64,000 bases of DNA from Phlebotomus papatasi (Eukaryota; Arthropoda; Insecta; Diptera; Psychodidae): positions 50,416,712-50,480,711 of the forward strand of contig NC_077224.1 of the NCBI RefSeq assembly GCF_024763615.1, given 5' to 3'. The position numbers and the translations under genes were made by a program. Shown here in pieces: positions 34,197 to 45,290 of this stretch; positions within the stretch are counted from its first letter, which is position 1, and the number at the start of each line of letters is the position of its first letter. The notes under the pieces are model-generated. The model did not search any database, had not been told where the DNA came from, and saw only the letters and a program-made list of their open reading frames with translations.

Positions 34197-34827
34197 TTAA
34201 ACAAAGGTTTAGTGCTTTCTTAGTGGCTTATCTATGATGACGCACCCTTTTGTGACGCAGTGAAACATAAAAATCAGTTATTATAGAGATGAGAAAAGAA
34301 TTATACGCATATTCAGGTAGCGTTTTATGATGTTTTGAACGAAAAATTAAGATACTAAAAGAGCATAAAATGAAATTTCTCCACCGTATTTGAGAGAGAA
34401 ATCTGTGGATAGATGTTTTAAATTTTAAAACTCATTTTATTTATCTTTTCGGAAAGTGCCCTTTGACGACTTGCCAGATTACAATATTGTCAGATTAGGC
34501 ATTAAGTCTCAGTTTAGGTCTGAAAAGCTTTCTGACCGAGGAACTGACATGAGCCTCAGGTCTAAAGCCTGTCCTGTAGATAAAGATTAGGGTATTTAAT
34601 TTCATGTTTTATTTCATTTTAAATTAACTTTTTTGTGCAATGATTTTAAATTAATATTTCAGGTAAATTATGGCTCAGTTGATGCGCGAGCAATTGGTTT
34701 CACGAAATTCAATCGTCCTAAACGTTCTAAATAATATCAATCATATTAATAATGTCTTTAACTTTCTCTAAGTAAAGAATTAAATCTTTTCAGTAGAATA
34801 GAAGCTATAAGTTTATCTTAAATATAA

Positions 34828-34946
34828 GGGGAAGTGTGCTAAATGTCAGCTAAATTGTATCATGCTAAGGGCCACTTCTATTAAAAAATAATAAGAGAAA
34901 AATCCTATTTTATAAGTGCTCCAATTCAAAGGTGCCACACTTCCCC
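34828..34946. repeat. Short inverted-repeat element
   Basis: GGGGAAGTGTG at 34828-34838 and its exact complement at 34936-34946. The start resembles the GGGGAARTG ends of the elements at 40913 and 49438, so it may belong to the same superfamily. Confidence 0.45.
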
Positions 34947-35097
34947 GACTAAACGAAAGAGCAATGTTGGTTTTGCCTAGGTGTTCTAAATTTATGAAAT
35001 GTCTTGTTTTATTTTTCTATTTCAAAAGATTTCATGACCAAATTTTTAAGAATTGCGCTTAAAATACGTCGTTTATTGATTTTTAACTAATGACCAG

Positions 35098-35229
35098 CGC
35101 ACAATAATTTTTGTTTATAAACATGTTTTCAAAATTTCCCATGAGAATGAGCGAGATGACTAGATCTAGGTCTTACTCACTCTCATTGAAATGTCAAAAA
35201 CATGTTTACTAAACAAAAGTTATTGTGCG
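35098..35229. mobile_element. Palindromic MITE, about 132 bp
   Basis: CGCACAATAATTTTTGTTTA at the left and its near complement at the right, with a further CATGTTTT/AAAACATG pair inside. It lies about 290 bp upstream of the gene G start. Target duplication not clear. Confidence 0.65.
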
Positions 35230-35518
35230 TAGGGCATAAAAATCAAAGGTAACTCTCAAAACACTCAGATGCTAAAAGTGCCACTAAAATAACGGAAGTG
35301 CGATAAAGTTACATTGAGTTAGATTTCAGCACCCGTTACAATTTTGAATTATGCTGTTATTAGGTTTACTGCGCAATTGAAAGGTTTAAGCACATGCATG
35401 CCAGTAAAGAGATTTTGTTCGGGAGGGAGTAAACGGGATGGTGAAAGCGTCGCAGTGACAGATGAGTTTTACACACGAATTTGTTTATTATTAAATTTTC
35501 GCAGAAAAGCCGTGAAAA

Positions 35519-36311
35519 ATGCCAGGAAATTGGCAAAATTGGTGCAGGTTTTGTGCTAAAAGTGATTTTACTGAAGAAGACAATGCGTATGAAGTCGAAT
35601 CATTTGAAAATCAGCTACAAATCATCAACAATTGCTTCAAGATTTCGGTAAGAAATTTTTTCTATTGTTTCTTACTTTTAATGGCAATTAACTGTTTTAT
35701 AATGAATTACTAAGTTAGAAAAGTTGACGATGAAGATCTTTAAATTGTTAGGAAGGAGAAAAATTGCTTAAAATCATTATTTTTATGTGTCCCATTTCCT
35801 GGTAATGGAAACCCTTTAAATGTTTAAATGTCTTACCATTTAGCTAAGGCCCTTGGCAGGAATTCGGCCTTTGGTTTGCGGAGAATGTTGTGGCTTCTTA
35901 GCGAAATTGGGCAGCTTCAGAGACCGTTGTGTGAAAACGGATGAGATGTTCAGGGACATAATGCAGAGCAGTATTCAAGATCTCGATCTTCAATCAATTA
36001 GACTGAAACACCAGATTGATCAAGAGAAAATTGTTAGTCCGAAATGTACCTGAATTATTTTTCAATTTTTTATAAAACGAATTTTCTTGCAGCAATTCAA
36101 GGCAGAAATTGCGGAGATTGTCGACGATGATGTTATTGTCATTAAACAAGAAATAAGTACAGAAGACCTTACAGTAGAAGACTCACACAAAAGATCCAAA
36201 AAGGAAAAGAAGAAAGAGAAGAAAAGGAAGAGGAAGGCATCTCCGGAACGTGATGAGCAAGGTAAGTCCTTTGTAAATATTACAAATATATACCCCTCAA
36301 TTCTGAGATAA
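35519..36311 (+). CDS. ZAD gene G without zinc-finger exon
   Basis: Exons 35519-35647, 35844-36032 and 36093-36261 match exons 1-3 of the cluster: ZAD start M-P-G-N-W-Q-N-W-C-R-F-C, second pair C-G-E-C, linker with V-I-K-Q-E, then a strongly basic run (K-E-K-K-K-E-K-K-R-K-R-K) likely to act as a nuclear localisation signal. Exon 3 ends in a phase-1 donor GTAAGT at 36262, exactly as in A-F, but no R-G-R-P-R-K or C2H2 exon follows. If the donor is not used, the frame runs to a stop at 36309-36311, giving a ZAD-only protein. If it is used, the next phase-1 acceptors seen are those of the DUF4806 exons at 40100 and 44429. A degraded gene is also possible. Confidence 0.7.
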
Positions 36312-36454
36312 GTCTTTCTAAATTAAAAACACGTTTGAATACTGAATCCTATTCTATGATAAAGATTCGACATTTACCATCTGACCAAGAGTTGATTAAT
36401 TGACTACTGATTGTTGTAAACTTGTCAACAGAGTAAAAAAAAAAACATTGACTT

Positions 36455-36793
36455 TTTGCATGAAAATGAGACTTTTGAGGTTATACACCGCCGCATTAGA
36501 TTGAGATTGAATTGTTCCAAAATTCTCAATCCAATCGTAGTGGTTTATATCGCAAGAATTGGAATAACTTTTGCGCGAATAAAGATTGTGAAGTTAGGTG
36601 CAATTGTGTGGTGCAAGGAGTTTCACAAAATGAACATAATCAAATATTTGATGGCTAAAAGGATGCTGAGAGCAAGAAGAAGGCAGAGGAAGTTCAGAGA
36701 AAGTTGTTGGGCTTCTTCGGGACGACCTACAACATCGACCTAATCCTATCCCTTCCGGAGATTGATGCTCTTCGGGACTTCATCTGAAAGGAA
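36455..36793 (+). pseudogene. Decayed Cys-rich coding remnant, unidentified
   Basis: In one frame the stretch reads with few stops: a region with C-x4-C-x3-C-x-C spacing near 36570-36610, an in-frame stop near 36656, then a Lys/Glu-rich helix-like part ending in L-P-E-I-D-A-L-R-D-F-I and a stop. Codon-like regularity on both sides of the internal stop suggests a once-coding sequence. I do not recognise the family. It could be the relic of another gene or transposon. Confidence 0.35.
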
Positions 36794-37354
36794 TTCCTTT
36801 ATAATATTCTTTATAATCAATACACTATACTGTAATCATTACCATTGCTACTCTGTTCGGTGGAGTGCCTCCCGGGGACGACTCTGGAACAGCTGATCCA
36901 GAATATTTTGAAACTCATGTTCCATTCGATTATTCCCTGATTCTGCGTTGTGCGCTTTAACTCCTTTTCCACAACTTTGAAGATCTCAGAGTTGCGATGT
37001 TTTTTGTTATCGATCATAGCCAATATTTGCTTTTCTTCGATGATATGAAGAAAAACTTTGGTCTCTTCACTAGACCAGTTCTTCTTTTCACTCTTTCACT
37101 TTTTTTCCCTTGCTGTTTTCACAGAATCGCGAATTTTCTTTACGATTTTCGCTTTTTCTTTCTCAGAAGGGAGCACAAGAACACTTTTGGCGCTGAGAAA
37201 ATAGTGAAGTTCGGTAGTACTTTGACAGCACAAAAAACCAATCAATCGCATATAAAAGTCCCTTCAAATGCATTTTCTGGGTTTTGGGACACTGTCAATT
37301 AAATTCAATTCGATACGAGAGGTCGTATTGGATTTTGCGATGTATCATCCTAAA

Positions 37355-37859
37355 GCCCAAGATAGACACAGGGATCGACTTAGGGATCAGACCGAAAAAT
37401 TAAGATTGGTGTCGATACACTCACGGATCAGCCTATAATTGGGAGGATCAGGCTGATCTTTTAAATCCGCGAGGTCTAGTGAAATTACGGGGATTGGGCG
37501 ACATCAGCGCCAGTGTTGAAAATAAAAAGCTTCACTTTGGGTGTTTTTGGGTGCTTTTCGAAATGTCAATTGGGTGAAAAAACATGGAGAGTAATGGTAC
37601 GCAATATAGCAAAATCTTAAAATTCATTAAGATTGGAGTAAAGAGAAGATCAGACTGCTCCTTTCTGTACGAAAAGTCCATTGATAATGCACTTAAGAAG
37701 CCTTTCAGCAATAAAAGTGTGGAGATTTAATAGAAATTTACGCTGTAAACGCTAATCCTTGATCCTAAATCCTCAGTGTATGATGATTTGGGCTGATCCT
37801 TTACCGCCAAATTTTACGAGCTGAGTATTCTCTAGGATCAGCCTGTGTCTATTTTCGGC
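37355..37859. mobile_element. MITE of about 505 bp with GCCCAAGATAGACACAGG end
   Basis: The left end GCCCAAGATAGACACAGGG is mirrored at the right by the complement of GCCGAAAATAGACACAGGC. It directly abuts the next element. The ends resemble those of the 128-bp family, suggesting a shared superfamily. No frame of note. Confidence 0.65.
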
Positions 37860-37864
37860 ATAAG

Positions 37865-37992
37865 GCCCTTGATAGACATGAGGATTAGTCTAGAGACGGC
37901 TTAGCGTAATTATTTTGGAAATAATGGTTAAACTACATTTCCATAATTTTCCACTAAGTCGTCTCTCGGTTTAAGTCGTACGTGTGTCTAGA
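37865..37992. mobile_element. MITE with GCCCTWGAYAGAC end, copy 2
   Basis: Reverse orientation relative to 27805-27930. GCATAAG flanks it on both sides (37858-37864 and 37993-37999), a 7-bp duplication. Confidence 0.75.
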
Positions 37993-38629
37993 GCATAAGA
38001 TTGGAATAATCGTCAATCTTATGCGGCGGTGTAAGTGGCCTCAGACGGATTTAATAGATACTAAGCGATATCCAGATCAAGATTGAAGTCTTATTAGCTC
38101 TACTAGATCTACTCGGGAATTAGCCGTGTCTCGCCGGCTGTAAGACGACGACAAATACAGAGTATTTACAAAAAAAATACAGTCCACTCGATTTGACGAC
38201 GACAACAACAGGAATTAAAGGCAAATATTTTCCCTCGCGCATTCTAGTTAAGTTTAAATTTGTAAGCAAAAATTTATGGCCGGAAGTAGAAAATCGGGGA
38301 AACTTACAAGAGATTTCCGCACGTTTCTAGCCAACAAGTGCATTCTAAGAATTTTAAGAAGATTCTTTTGGACAGAATTTAGAGTAAACATGATCTATCA
38401 AGTATAAAGGGTTGGCGAAGCATCCCAGGCTTTGCTAAGTGCCCGAACACGTCACTTAGATGCTACACCTCAAAAGTACTTTCGTATCATTTAGCGTTTA
38501 CTGCTTCACAACCGATTTGAACCGATTTATAAATCACTCAAAATAATTTCCAAAATATACCTCAGGAGTAATTTAATTAAATTTTGTATAAAAATTAATT
38601 ATAGGTTATGAAACGGTGCATTATCGGTT

Positions 38630-39000
38630 CAAAACTGATTGGAACCGGTTCAGTTTTGTCGAAAATTCCAAGACCTTTCCAATGAGTCCACAGAGACCCC
38701 ATTTGCCTGATAAATGCGCTCCCTAGATCATTTTTTAACCTTTGTCCTTGAAAATCCGTTACTAGGAATGATTCAACGGTATTTTCGAACATGGTCAATT
38801 GTCCAAAAATGAAAAGAATCGCACGACGCGTTTTCGAGCAATCCCAAAAAACATGGTTTTTTTAGGGGAAGAGGTGGGGGAAAATGAGGGGCATGTAAAC
38901 GATCCTTGAGTCGACTTATGGGAGGTCCCCCTTAGGTCCCAAGTCGTTATCTCTAACCGTTTAGCCTCTATAGCTGGCGACAGTCTGACGGACAAACAAC
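38630..39000. repeat. Diverged interspersed repeat
   Basis: Blocks TTCCAAGACCTTTCCAA and GTCGACTTATGGG-GG-C, followed by a TATCTCTAACCGTTTAGCCTC-like block, recur at 42000-42230 and, partly, at 42790-42900. Old repeat, no coding. Around it, 36800-40099 holds no gene I can support. Confidence 0.4.
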
Positions 39001-40099
39001 GTTACGGCATTTCTCAGAAATCGTCTGAAACGCGAAGATTTGTTGAGAAAAGTGATCTCCAAGGGTCAAAAAATCGAGGAATTAGCAGTAAAAAGCCCCT
39101 TTTATCTATCACATGGGTCAATCTTAAGCGTCACTAGGCAGATTCTGCCATTTGATTTTGTGTTTCCAAGTGAATCATACCTACAAGGATTTGATAATCT
39201 CAGTAATATTCAACATTTTGATGTGACAAAATGGACCGTGGTAAGTAGTTTCAGCAAATTCATTGTAAAAAAAACTAATTTCCTTTTGATTTTTATCCCT
39301 GAATATCCAATTTTTCTTTCGTATTTTCCTAACATTTATCAGAGAAGTTATTTATTCTACGATAGATTACTAGAGAACGTAGACGTCTTGTATCACGCTA
39401 ACTTCCGGACGGGAAGTCGTTCCCCTTTCACTCATTCATTTTCAACCGCTTTTTCGTAATATTGTCGCGATCTTAAAGTATCAAGGTTTGACCTTCGTGC
39501 TAAGATGGCCATGGACGCATATACTGCTTTCTAATTTCTGGTAGATAAAACCGGCGGTGAGACTTCTATTCTGCTGTTTCAGGACAAAATTGTCCTTCCG
39601 GTGAACGTTGGTGAGGTGATTTAATCCAAAAATTAAAACACTCAAGGTTCTAGAGCTTTCGACACTATATCGTGTCTTTTTCAGTGGTTCTTGGTTAGTC
39701 TATTATCTTGGATATTGTCACTATTTTTGTCTAAAAGTTGGGAGCTCTAGAACCAAGCCGTTTTGCACAGAAAAAAGACAGAAAAATTGTTAGTGATAAT
39801 TTTTGTGATTTGTTCATTAATGTAAGTTATTTATGTCCAAAAATTGTTGATAATTAATTGCAATGATCCTAATTCTAGATGAGTAATGATTTTGATCTGT
39901 TTCTGACCCGACCCGACTCGTGTGAAAACAGATAATCTTATCCGACCTACAAACTGACTAACTGACCCGGACTAAATAACTGTCCCTCACTCTAATTTTT
40001 CGTTTTTCAAACGTACGACTTTTTTCGGAACGGAGGGAGTATTAGTTAATAAGAATTTTAAAAGAAAATCAACTGAAAAGTATTTTTAATATATTACAG

Positions 40100-40653
40100 T
40101 TAAGTCATTTCAAAGGGAAGTACGGCACTTTAAGAACAAAATCGCCAAAACCATCCAGAATGAAACACAGAATGCATACAAACTAGACAGAATTTTGGAA
40201 ATTCTGACTAAAGGCAGTTCAAGCAATGTGAATTGGGGTTCAAATCAAGTGAACTCACTATCAGAAGAAATAATTGAGGGCCTACCATTGACTACTGAAG
40301 AAGACTTGGTGGAATTTGAAAAGAAACTTGAAGACCGAAATTTTAAAGCAAGATTCTTGAGATTTATGAAACCCTATGCTGGAGCAAGTGGTAAAAGTGA
40401 TGGAGAAAAGATAGGTTTCAAAATAATTGATAGAGTCTTTACTCGCCATTTACTAAAAAAATTTTCCTGGACCGGTGTAACCAAGGGATGCCTACCAAAA
40501 AAGGCATTTAGAGGCTACGTGAATGTCATCACAGCTTTCTACGAAGTAGTAAGTGGTGCAGACCACCAATACACTTTCATAAAAAACGAACAGTTTTTCA
40601 AAGACAAAATTCTCAGGCATGCTGAGGCACGCTCAAAGAATATAAGGAAATAA
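40100..40653 (+). CDS. DUF4806 terminal exon 1
   Basis: Open from a phase-1 acceptor (CAG at 40097-40099) to TAA at 40651-40653, 184 codons. A coiled-coil-like helix (R-E-V-R-H-F-K-N-K-I) is followed by the DUF4806 core: L-P-L-T-T-E-E-D-L-V-E-F-E-K-K-L, a middle helix, F-S-W-T-G-V and K-K-A-F-R-G-Y. DUF4806 is found in many arthropod proteins of unknown function, usually C-terminal. Upstream exons are not visible next to it. Phase 1 would fit gene G's donor (36261), giving a ZAD-DUF4806 protein; this is inference. An own short first exon that I cannot see is the alternative. AATAAA overlaps the stop. Confidence 0.78.
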
Positions 40654-40912
40654 AAGTTATTCTTTTCTTAATTTTTATTGTTTTCTTTTCGTCCTGCCCC
40701 TTTCTATCTATCCTGTATTATTCCATAGTATTCGTTAAGTATACTCAAATTAAGTTCGGACATGGAAAGAATGTTGACAACTAGTCATGTTTTGTCAAAA
40801 TTTCGAAAGTGGGAAATAAATTAGGCCAAATGATCGACTTAATCTCGAGTCCAAAAAGTGAAAATAAATTCCACAACGAGCTCCAAACTGTAAAAAATAT
40901 TTTCCACAAATA

Positions 40913-41980
40913 GGGGAAGTGCTCATAATTTTGGACAGTCTGCTTATAAGCATCGAAGTTCCAAGTTTGAAGTGCGATATTTTCTATACTAATTGACATT
41001 TCTTGTTACTCTCTTTTCAGAAGGGTTGTTTAGAAACTTAGCAAGCTATTTATCGTCTTATTTTTATTAAAATTAGTTTTAATACGTTTAAAAATGAATT
41101 GATAAGTAGAGGTGACCTTGGCTCTTATTTTGGACAACTTGTTTATTAATTTGTCCAACTTGGTTGTAAACTTGGACAGCTAATCCGCCTCCATAGGATG
41201 CCCATTGTTCTTCATTTGATGAACCAATCTTACCAAGTCCTCTTCCTGTTCATGTAAGGGAAACGTAGAATGTCACAAGAAGCCCGGAAACTTTCCATAT
41301 CATTCATTAAAGTGAGTTGACTTCGGTGCTCCAAGTACGTGCGGATTCGCTCATTCCCTGACCTTTCCGGGAGCCTTTCAAGGCATTTCTCGCTACATCT
41401 CTTCCGTAGAGATGATGCTCCTTTGTTTCTCCAGGCATTTGTCCAACCTAGTCATCACAAAAGCTAAAATTTCACGAAATTTCGTGAGAAAAACACCTGT
41501 CCAAAATAAGAATCATCACCTCACTGGTGAATGTCTTAAAAAATTTCCCATTTTTCACACGAAAAATATAATTCACAAGGCAAATCTCACTTCAGGTCAA
41601 ATGTACAAATCATCAGTAACGTGAATCAACACAATATTCAATGAATATTCAATAATATCACTCAAAAACAGCGAACAAACTTTGTTAGTACTTCACCAAA
41701 ACTAAATAAGACTGAAGTAAGCCACGAAGTTCTGTCATATTTCTCGTAAGCAATTGCTCACACTGAATTTTCAACAAAGCAATTTCAACTCAAATCATAT
41801 TCAAATTTTAACGTATTTAGTGTTAAAATCTTCCAAAAAGAACAAATATTTAGATAGAATTCATTATTCAACAAATATTGCAATAAAAATCCATCATTTT
41901 AATCAATTTATTTTTAGTGTCCAATGTTATCCTCAAAGTGTCCAAAATAAGAAACTGGACAAAATTATGAGCATTTCCCC
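40913..41980. mobile_element. Mariner-like non-autonomous element, 1.07 kb
   Basis: Ends GGGGAAGTGCTCATAATTTT and complement, TA on both sides (40911-40912 and 41981-41982). TTGGACA and CCAAAATAAG blocks recur inside. No transposase frame. Confidence 0.75.
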
Positions 41981-42428
41981 TATATTTCCTCTATATATTA
42001 AAAAGGTCGACTTATGGGCGGGGGGGGGGTTTCCTCGGAAAATCGAAAGTTCATATCTCTTACCGTTTTTCCTCTACATGGGTAACAAGTTCACGTACAG
42101 AAAAAAGAATATTTAACCATGTACGGGTACTCAAACAGGTTATTTACTGATTTATTACCAATTGTGACCTATATGCAATCGGGTTGTAAATTTCAAGACC
42201 TTTCCAACAAATCTAAATTTAACCAAATCGGTTGACAAATAGACCCTCTAAAGTAGTAAAACTTTTCCTTCAAGAATTCAATATGGTGATTTTTGTAGGT
42301 CAGAGGTGTGTTGGGACGAAATATTCGCCTGATCCACCTTCAAAACATTCAAAAATAAAAGAAATCGTAGGAGCCGTTTTTGTGAAAAACCAAAAAAACA
42401 TTGTAGTAGGACTGTTAAGCCTGGAGGG

Positions 42429-42630
42429 AGAAAGCCCGTCCTGATGAAGACTCTTTTAAGCCAACGAACGGTATCAATCATTGCTCAGTTGGGGTTTTAA
42501 CGTTGAGGGGTGCTATAACAATGGCTAACTTCAAGTTACTACATCGCTATAATTCCGTTAGGTAGGGTTGTGAGTGCTCGGCGAGTTATTCCGAAGACAT
42601 AATAGAATCGGCTCCTCACGTCCTCACTCA
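42429..42630 (+). repeat. Interspersed repeat, copy 2
   Basis: The longest forward copy of the family seen reversed at 4545-4760; blocks GAGAAAGCCCGTC, CAATCATTG, TATAATTCCG and GAATCGGCTCCTCA. 42631-42960 has only weak repeat similarity. Confidence 0.55.
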
Positions 42631-42960
42631 GTCAGTCTTCACCAGTGAAGCGAGGAGGACATTGGATTTGTGGCCTTCTTGGAATGGGCAATGGGGCTCA
42701 ATCTCAGGGAGGCTAGCGATGAAGGCTGCTCCAGCATGTTCTGGTGTGGGGCCTGTAGCATTCGTGCTACAACATTGTTTTGACGGGCATGGAGGGGGTG
42801 GGGAAGTAGAAAAAAACGTTTGGAGATATTATTTTTTTATATTGAGGGTCGCTGATGACCGGAAGTTGATATCCTTTACCGTTTATGCTCCAGGACGGTG
42901 ACAAGATGAAAAAAGACGATTATATATAACTCTCTTTGAGTTCGAGCAGTGAAAAGTTTA

Positions 42961-43289
42961 CAGTAGAGTCTCTCAAATTCGAAAGATTGGGGGGTATTTT
43001 TGACATTTCTCACCTCCCAAATTCGAACGATATTTTTAAAACTAACTGAATTTATGTGAGAATAAATTGCACTTTGAATCAAATTCCCGTAATTTCTCAC
43101 AAGTCTTAGTGGTAACATACTTCCTTTTCATTTTACACGACCATAATGTATGTAAACATTCAGGAAGAAGCACATAAATATGATTTTCATTCACGAAGAA
43201 TACGAACTTTCTAACATAACCTCACAAGTGATATTTTGAATCCAAACGGCGTTCGAATTTGAGAGATTCAGATTTGAGAGACTCTACTG
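42961..43289. mobile_element. pogo/mariner-like MITE, 329 bp
   Basis: CAGTAGAGTCTCTCAAATTC start and a complementary end with an internal duplication of TTTGAGAGA; TA on both sides (42959-42960 and 43290-43291). The end resembles the 234-bp family (CAGTAGACTCTC). 43290-44428 shows no other feature. Confidence 0.82.
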
Positions 43290-44428
43290 TATATTTTTTG
43301 TTGAGTCGTAAAAAGTACTCCGTATCAAAAAGTCATTCGTTTGAGGAATATTTGGTGATTAAGAAATGATTTCAGAAAATGGTTTTGTTATTGGTAAATA
43401 TCTTATGTGTGAACTACCTTTCATATTCAGTGCTAATTTTGGGGTGCTGCCGCAATGGTAAGTTGAGGAACAAAAATGTGTTAAAGATGTCTGTTTTCGC
43501 ATTTTTTCCTAATGAGCTCCAATGAGTTAAATTAATAAAAATTCAACTGCGGCGGACTAGGATTTTGCTTTAAACTCAATTGTACAAGACGTCGCTAGAA
43601 TATCACACCAAAATTGTCCTAAACAAATTCTTTAAAAAAATTTACTTTAAATTTCTGCCATTTCGAATTTCAATATTCTTGACACCTCAATCGTTAACCA
43701 TGTCAACAACAGTGATTTTTTGTGTAGTTTTGTGGAATTTTAGGATGGCAAAACGTTTGAATTTCATTTTCATACTTTATCATTAAAATAAATGTTCCTT
43801 TCATAAACTTGCCCACTTTTATGTAACTTGTCGGTTTAAACTTTCGAACTTCCAACGGGTTTTTAGGTAAGTTCTCTCTGATATACCTTCGAATCGGTAA
43901 AAGAAAAATCGCAACTGGAGACAGCTCCCAAATCACCAAATATTATTAACGCAACTACTTTTTTCAATTAATTTGTCGCAATCCTGGAGCTTGAAAGTAA
44001 TACATAATCAACTTTCTATCTTCTATTAAAAAAAAAAATAGTTGACAAGGTTATCTTTAATACGTTTTCTTCTTCCCCGCCACCTCCAATCTTCTCATCG
44101 AAAACCGAATCCAAAACAAAATAACAAAATGGCGATGTCATTTTGGATTTTTCTCCAAATTGACATGGACAGTTCTAAACATTTTCGGTTATGTTTTGAA
44201 GGCAGATTAGGTGATGATTTCCAAGGATCAAAAAATTCACAATTTTGATTTTATTTATCGTCAATTTAAAGAAGCTTTATAGGGCCTATTTCTCAACTTG
44301 TTTAGACAAGATTACACTTTTAAAATGATGTTCGAAAGGACATCACTAACATCATACACAATATTCAATCTTTTCAATTCGAGCATTCCGTAAAGACCGA
44401 TTTGTTGATGTTTTTTTATTCTTTCCAG

Positions 44429-44925
44429 TTAAACAATTAAAAGTAGATGTCGCCAAAAACTTTACGGAGCTCTCGATGAAGATTGACAGACTGTTGCAAA
44501 TTGCTGCCACGAAAACGATAAATGAAATTCCTACAATACAGTTTTACCAAAAATTTCCCTTGTGTACGGTGGAGGAGGTGGGACAGTTCGAGGACAAATT
44601 GAAGACGAAGGACTTCCGTGATGATGTATTTCAGCAATTGACGATTATTGGCGGCCAAACCGGAAAAGAAAATGGATTTAAAATTGCGGCGAAACTTGTT
44701 GATTATATGTTCACGAGGGCAGTCCAACAACAATATACTTGGACAGGATGTTCTAAGGGTCCGACAAAGAAGCTTCCATTTATGAAAAACTCAAACATAA
44801 TTGATCTCTTTCACGCAGTTGTTAATGCAGCTGATCAAACTTTTACTCTACATAACAATGAATTATTTTTTAAAGTAAAAATATTGAAACATGGAAATGC
44901 TCGAAATGCTAACAAAGAAAAATAA
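44429..44925 (+). CDS. DUF4806 terminal exon 2
   Basis: Open from a phase-1 acceptor (CAG ending 44428) to TAA at 44923-44925, 165 codons. Same order as the exon at 40100: V-K-x-L/F start, coiled-coil-like helix (F-T-E-L-S-M-K-I-D-R-L-L), F-P-L-C-T-V-E-E-V-G-Q-F-E-D-K-L, Y-T-W-T-G-C and K-K-L-P-F-M-K. The two exons are clearly paralogous but much diverged. Either two tandem genes with unseen 5' exons or two alternative last exons of one gene. AATAAA at 44997-45002. Confidence 0.78.
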
Positions 44926-45049
44926 GAGAACTAAAATGAGAGAAGAAATGATAAAGTATGAACTTTATGAATTTAAAGCGCTGTGGAATTTAAGTCAATA
45001 AAGAGATATTCTGTGAATTAAAAGATTTTTTTTTGTATTATTTACTTAA

Positions 45050-45290
45050 CTCTTTCCGGACCGCAGCATATGCTGCAAGCCAATTTTCACAATTTTTTAA
45101 TCAAAAATATCTAAGCTCAGGAATTAATTCAGGTCCTACAAAAAATATCTTACATTTGGACGTCCTTATAGTTTGTAATCATCAAAAAGAATTGAATTTT
45201 TCTCAGTTCTGAATAATTAAAAAACACTGTTTTTCACTGAGTATTCATATGCTGCTTTGGGTACTCAGAGTCCCAAAAGAGACGAAAGAG
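45050..45290. mobile_element. piggyBac-like MITE, 241 bp
   Basis: Between TTAA sites (45046-45049 and 45291-45294). Its ends match the 1.25-kb element at 32951 in reverse orientation, so it is probably a deletion derivative of that family. Its own ends carry an extra CATATGCTGC inverted pair. 45295-47139 has no supported gene; a 12-bp inverted repeat GTACTATCACAC lies at 46871 and 46963. Confidence 0.85.

Noticed and set aside
36997..37302. 101-residue open frame
   Set aside because: Low-complexity Phe/Leu-rich translation of AT-rich DNA with no domain and no gene context.
39040..39459. Open frame ending at a good GTGGTAAGT donor
   Set aside because: Its 5' half is repeat sequence shared with other loci, no convincing acceptor precedes it, and its phase-0 end does not fit the phase-1 acceptors downstream.
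40100..44925. DUF4806 exons as dead copies
   Set aside because: Both are fully open, have clean acceptors, keep the family core residues and are followed by AATAAA.
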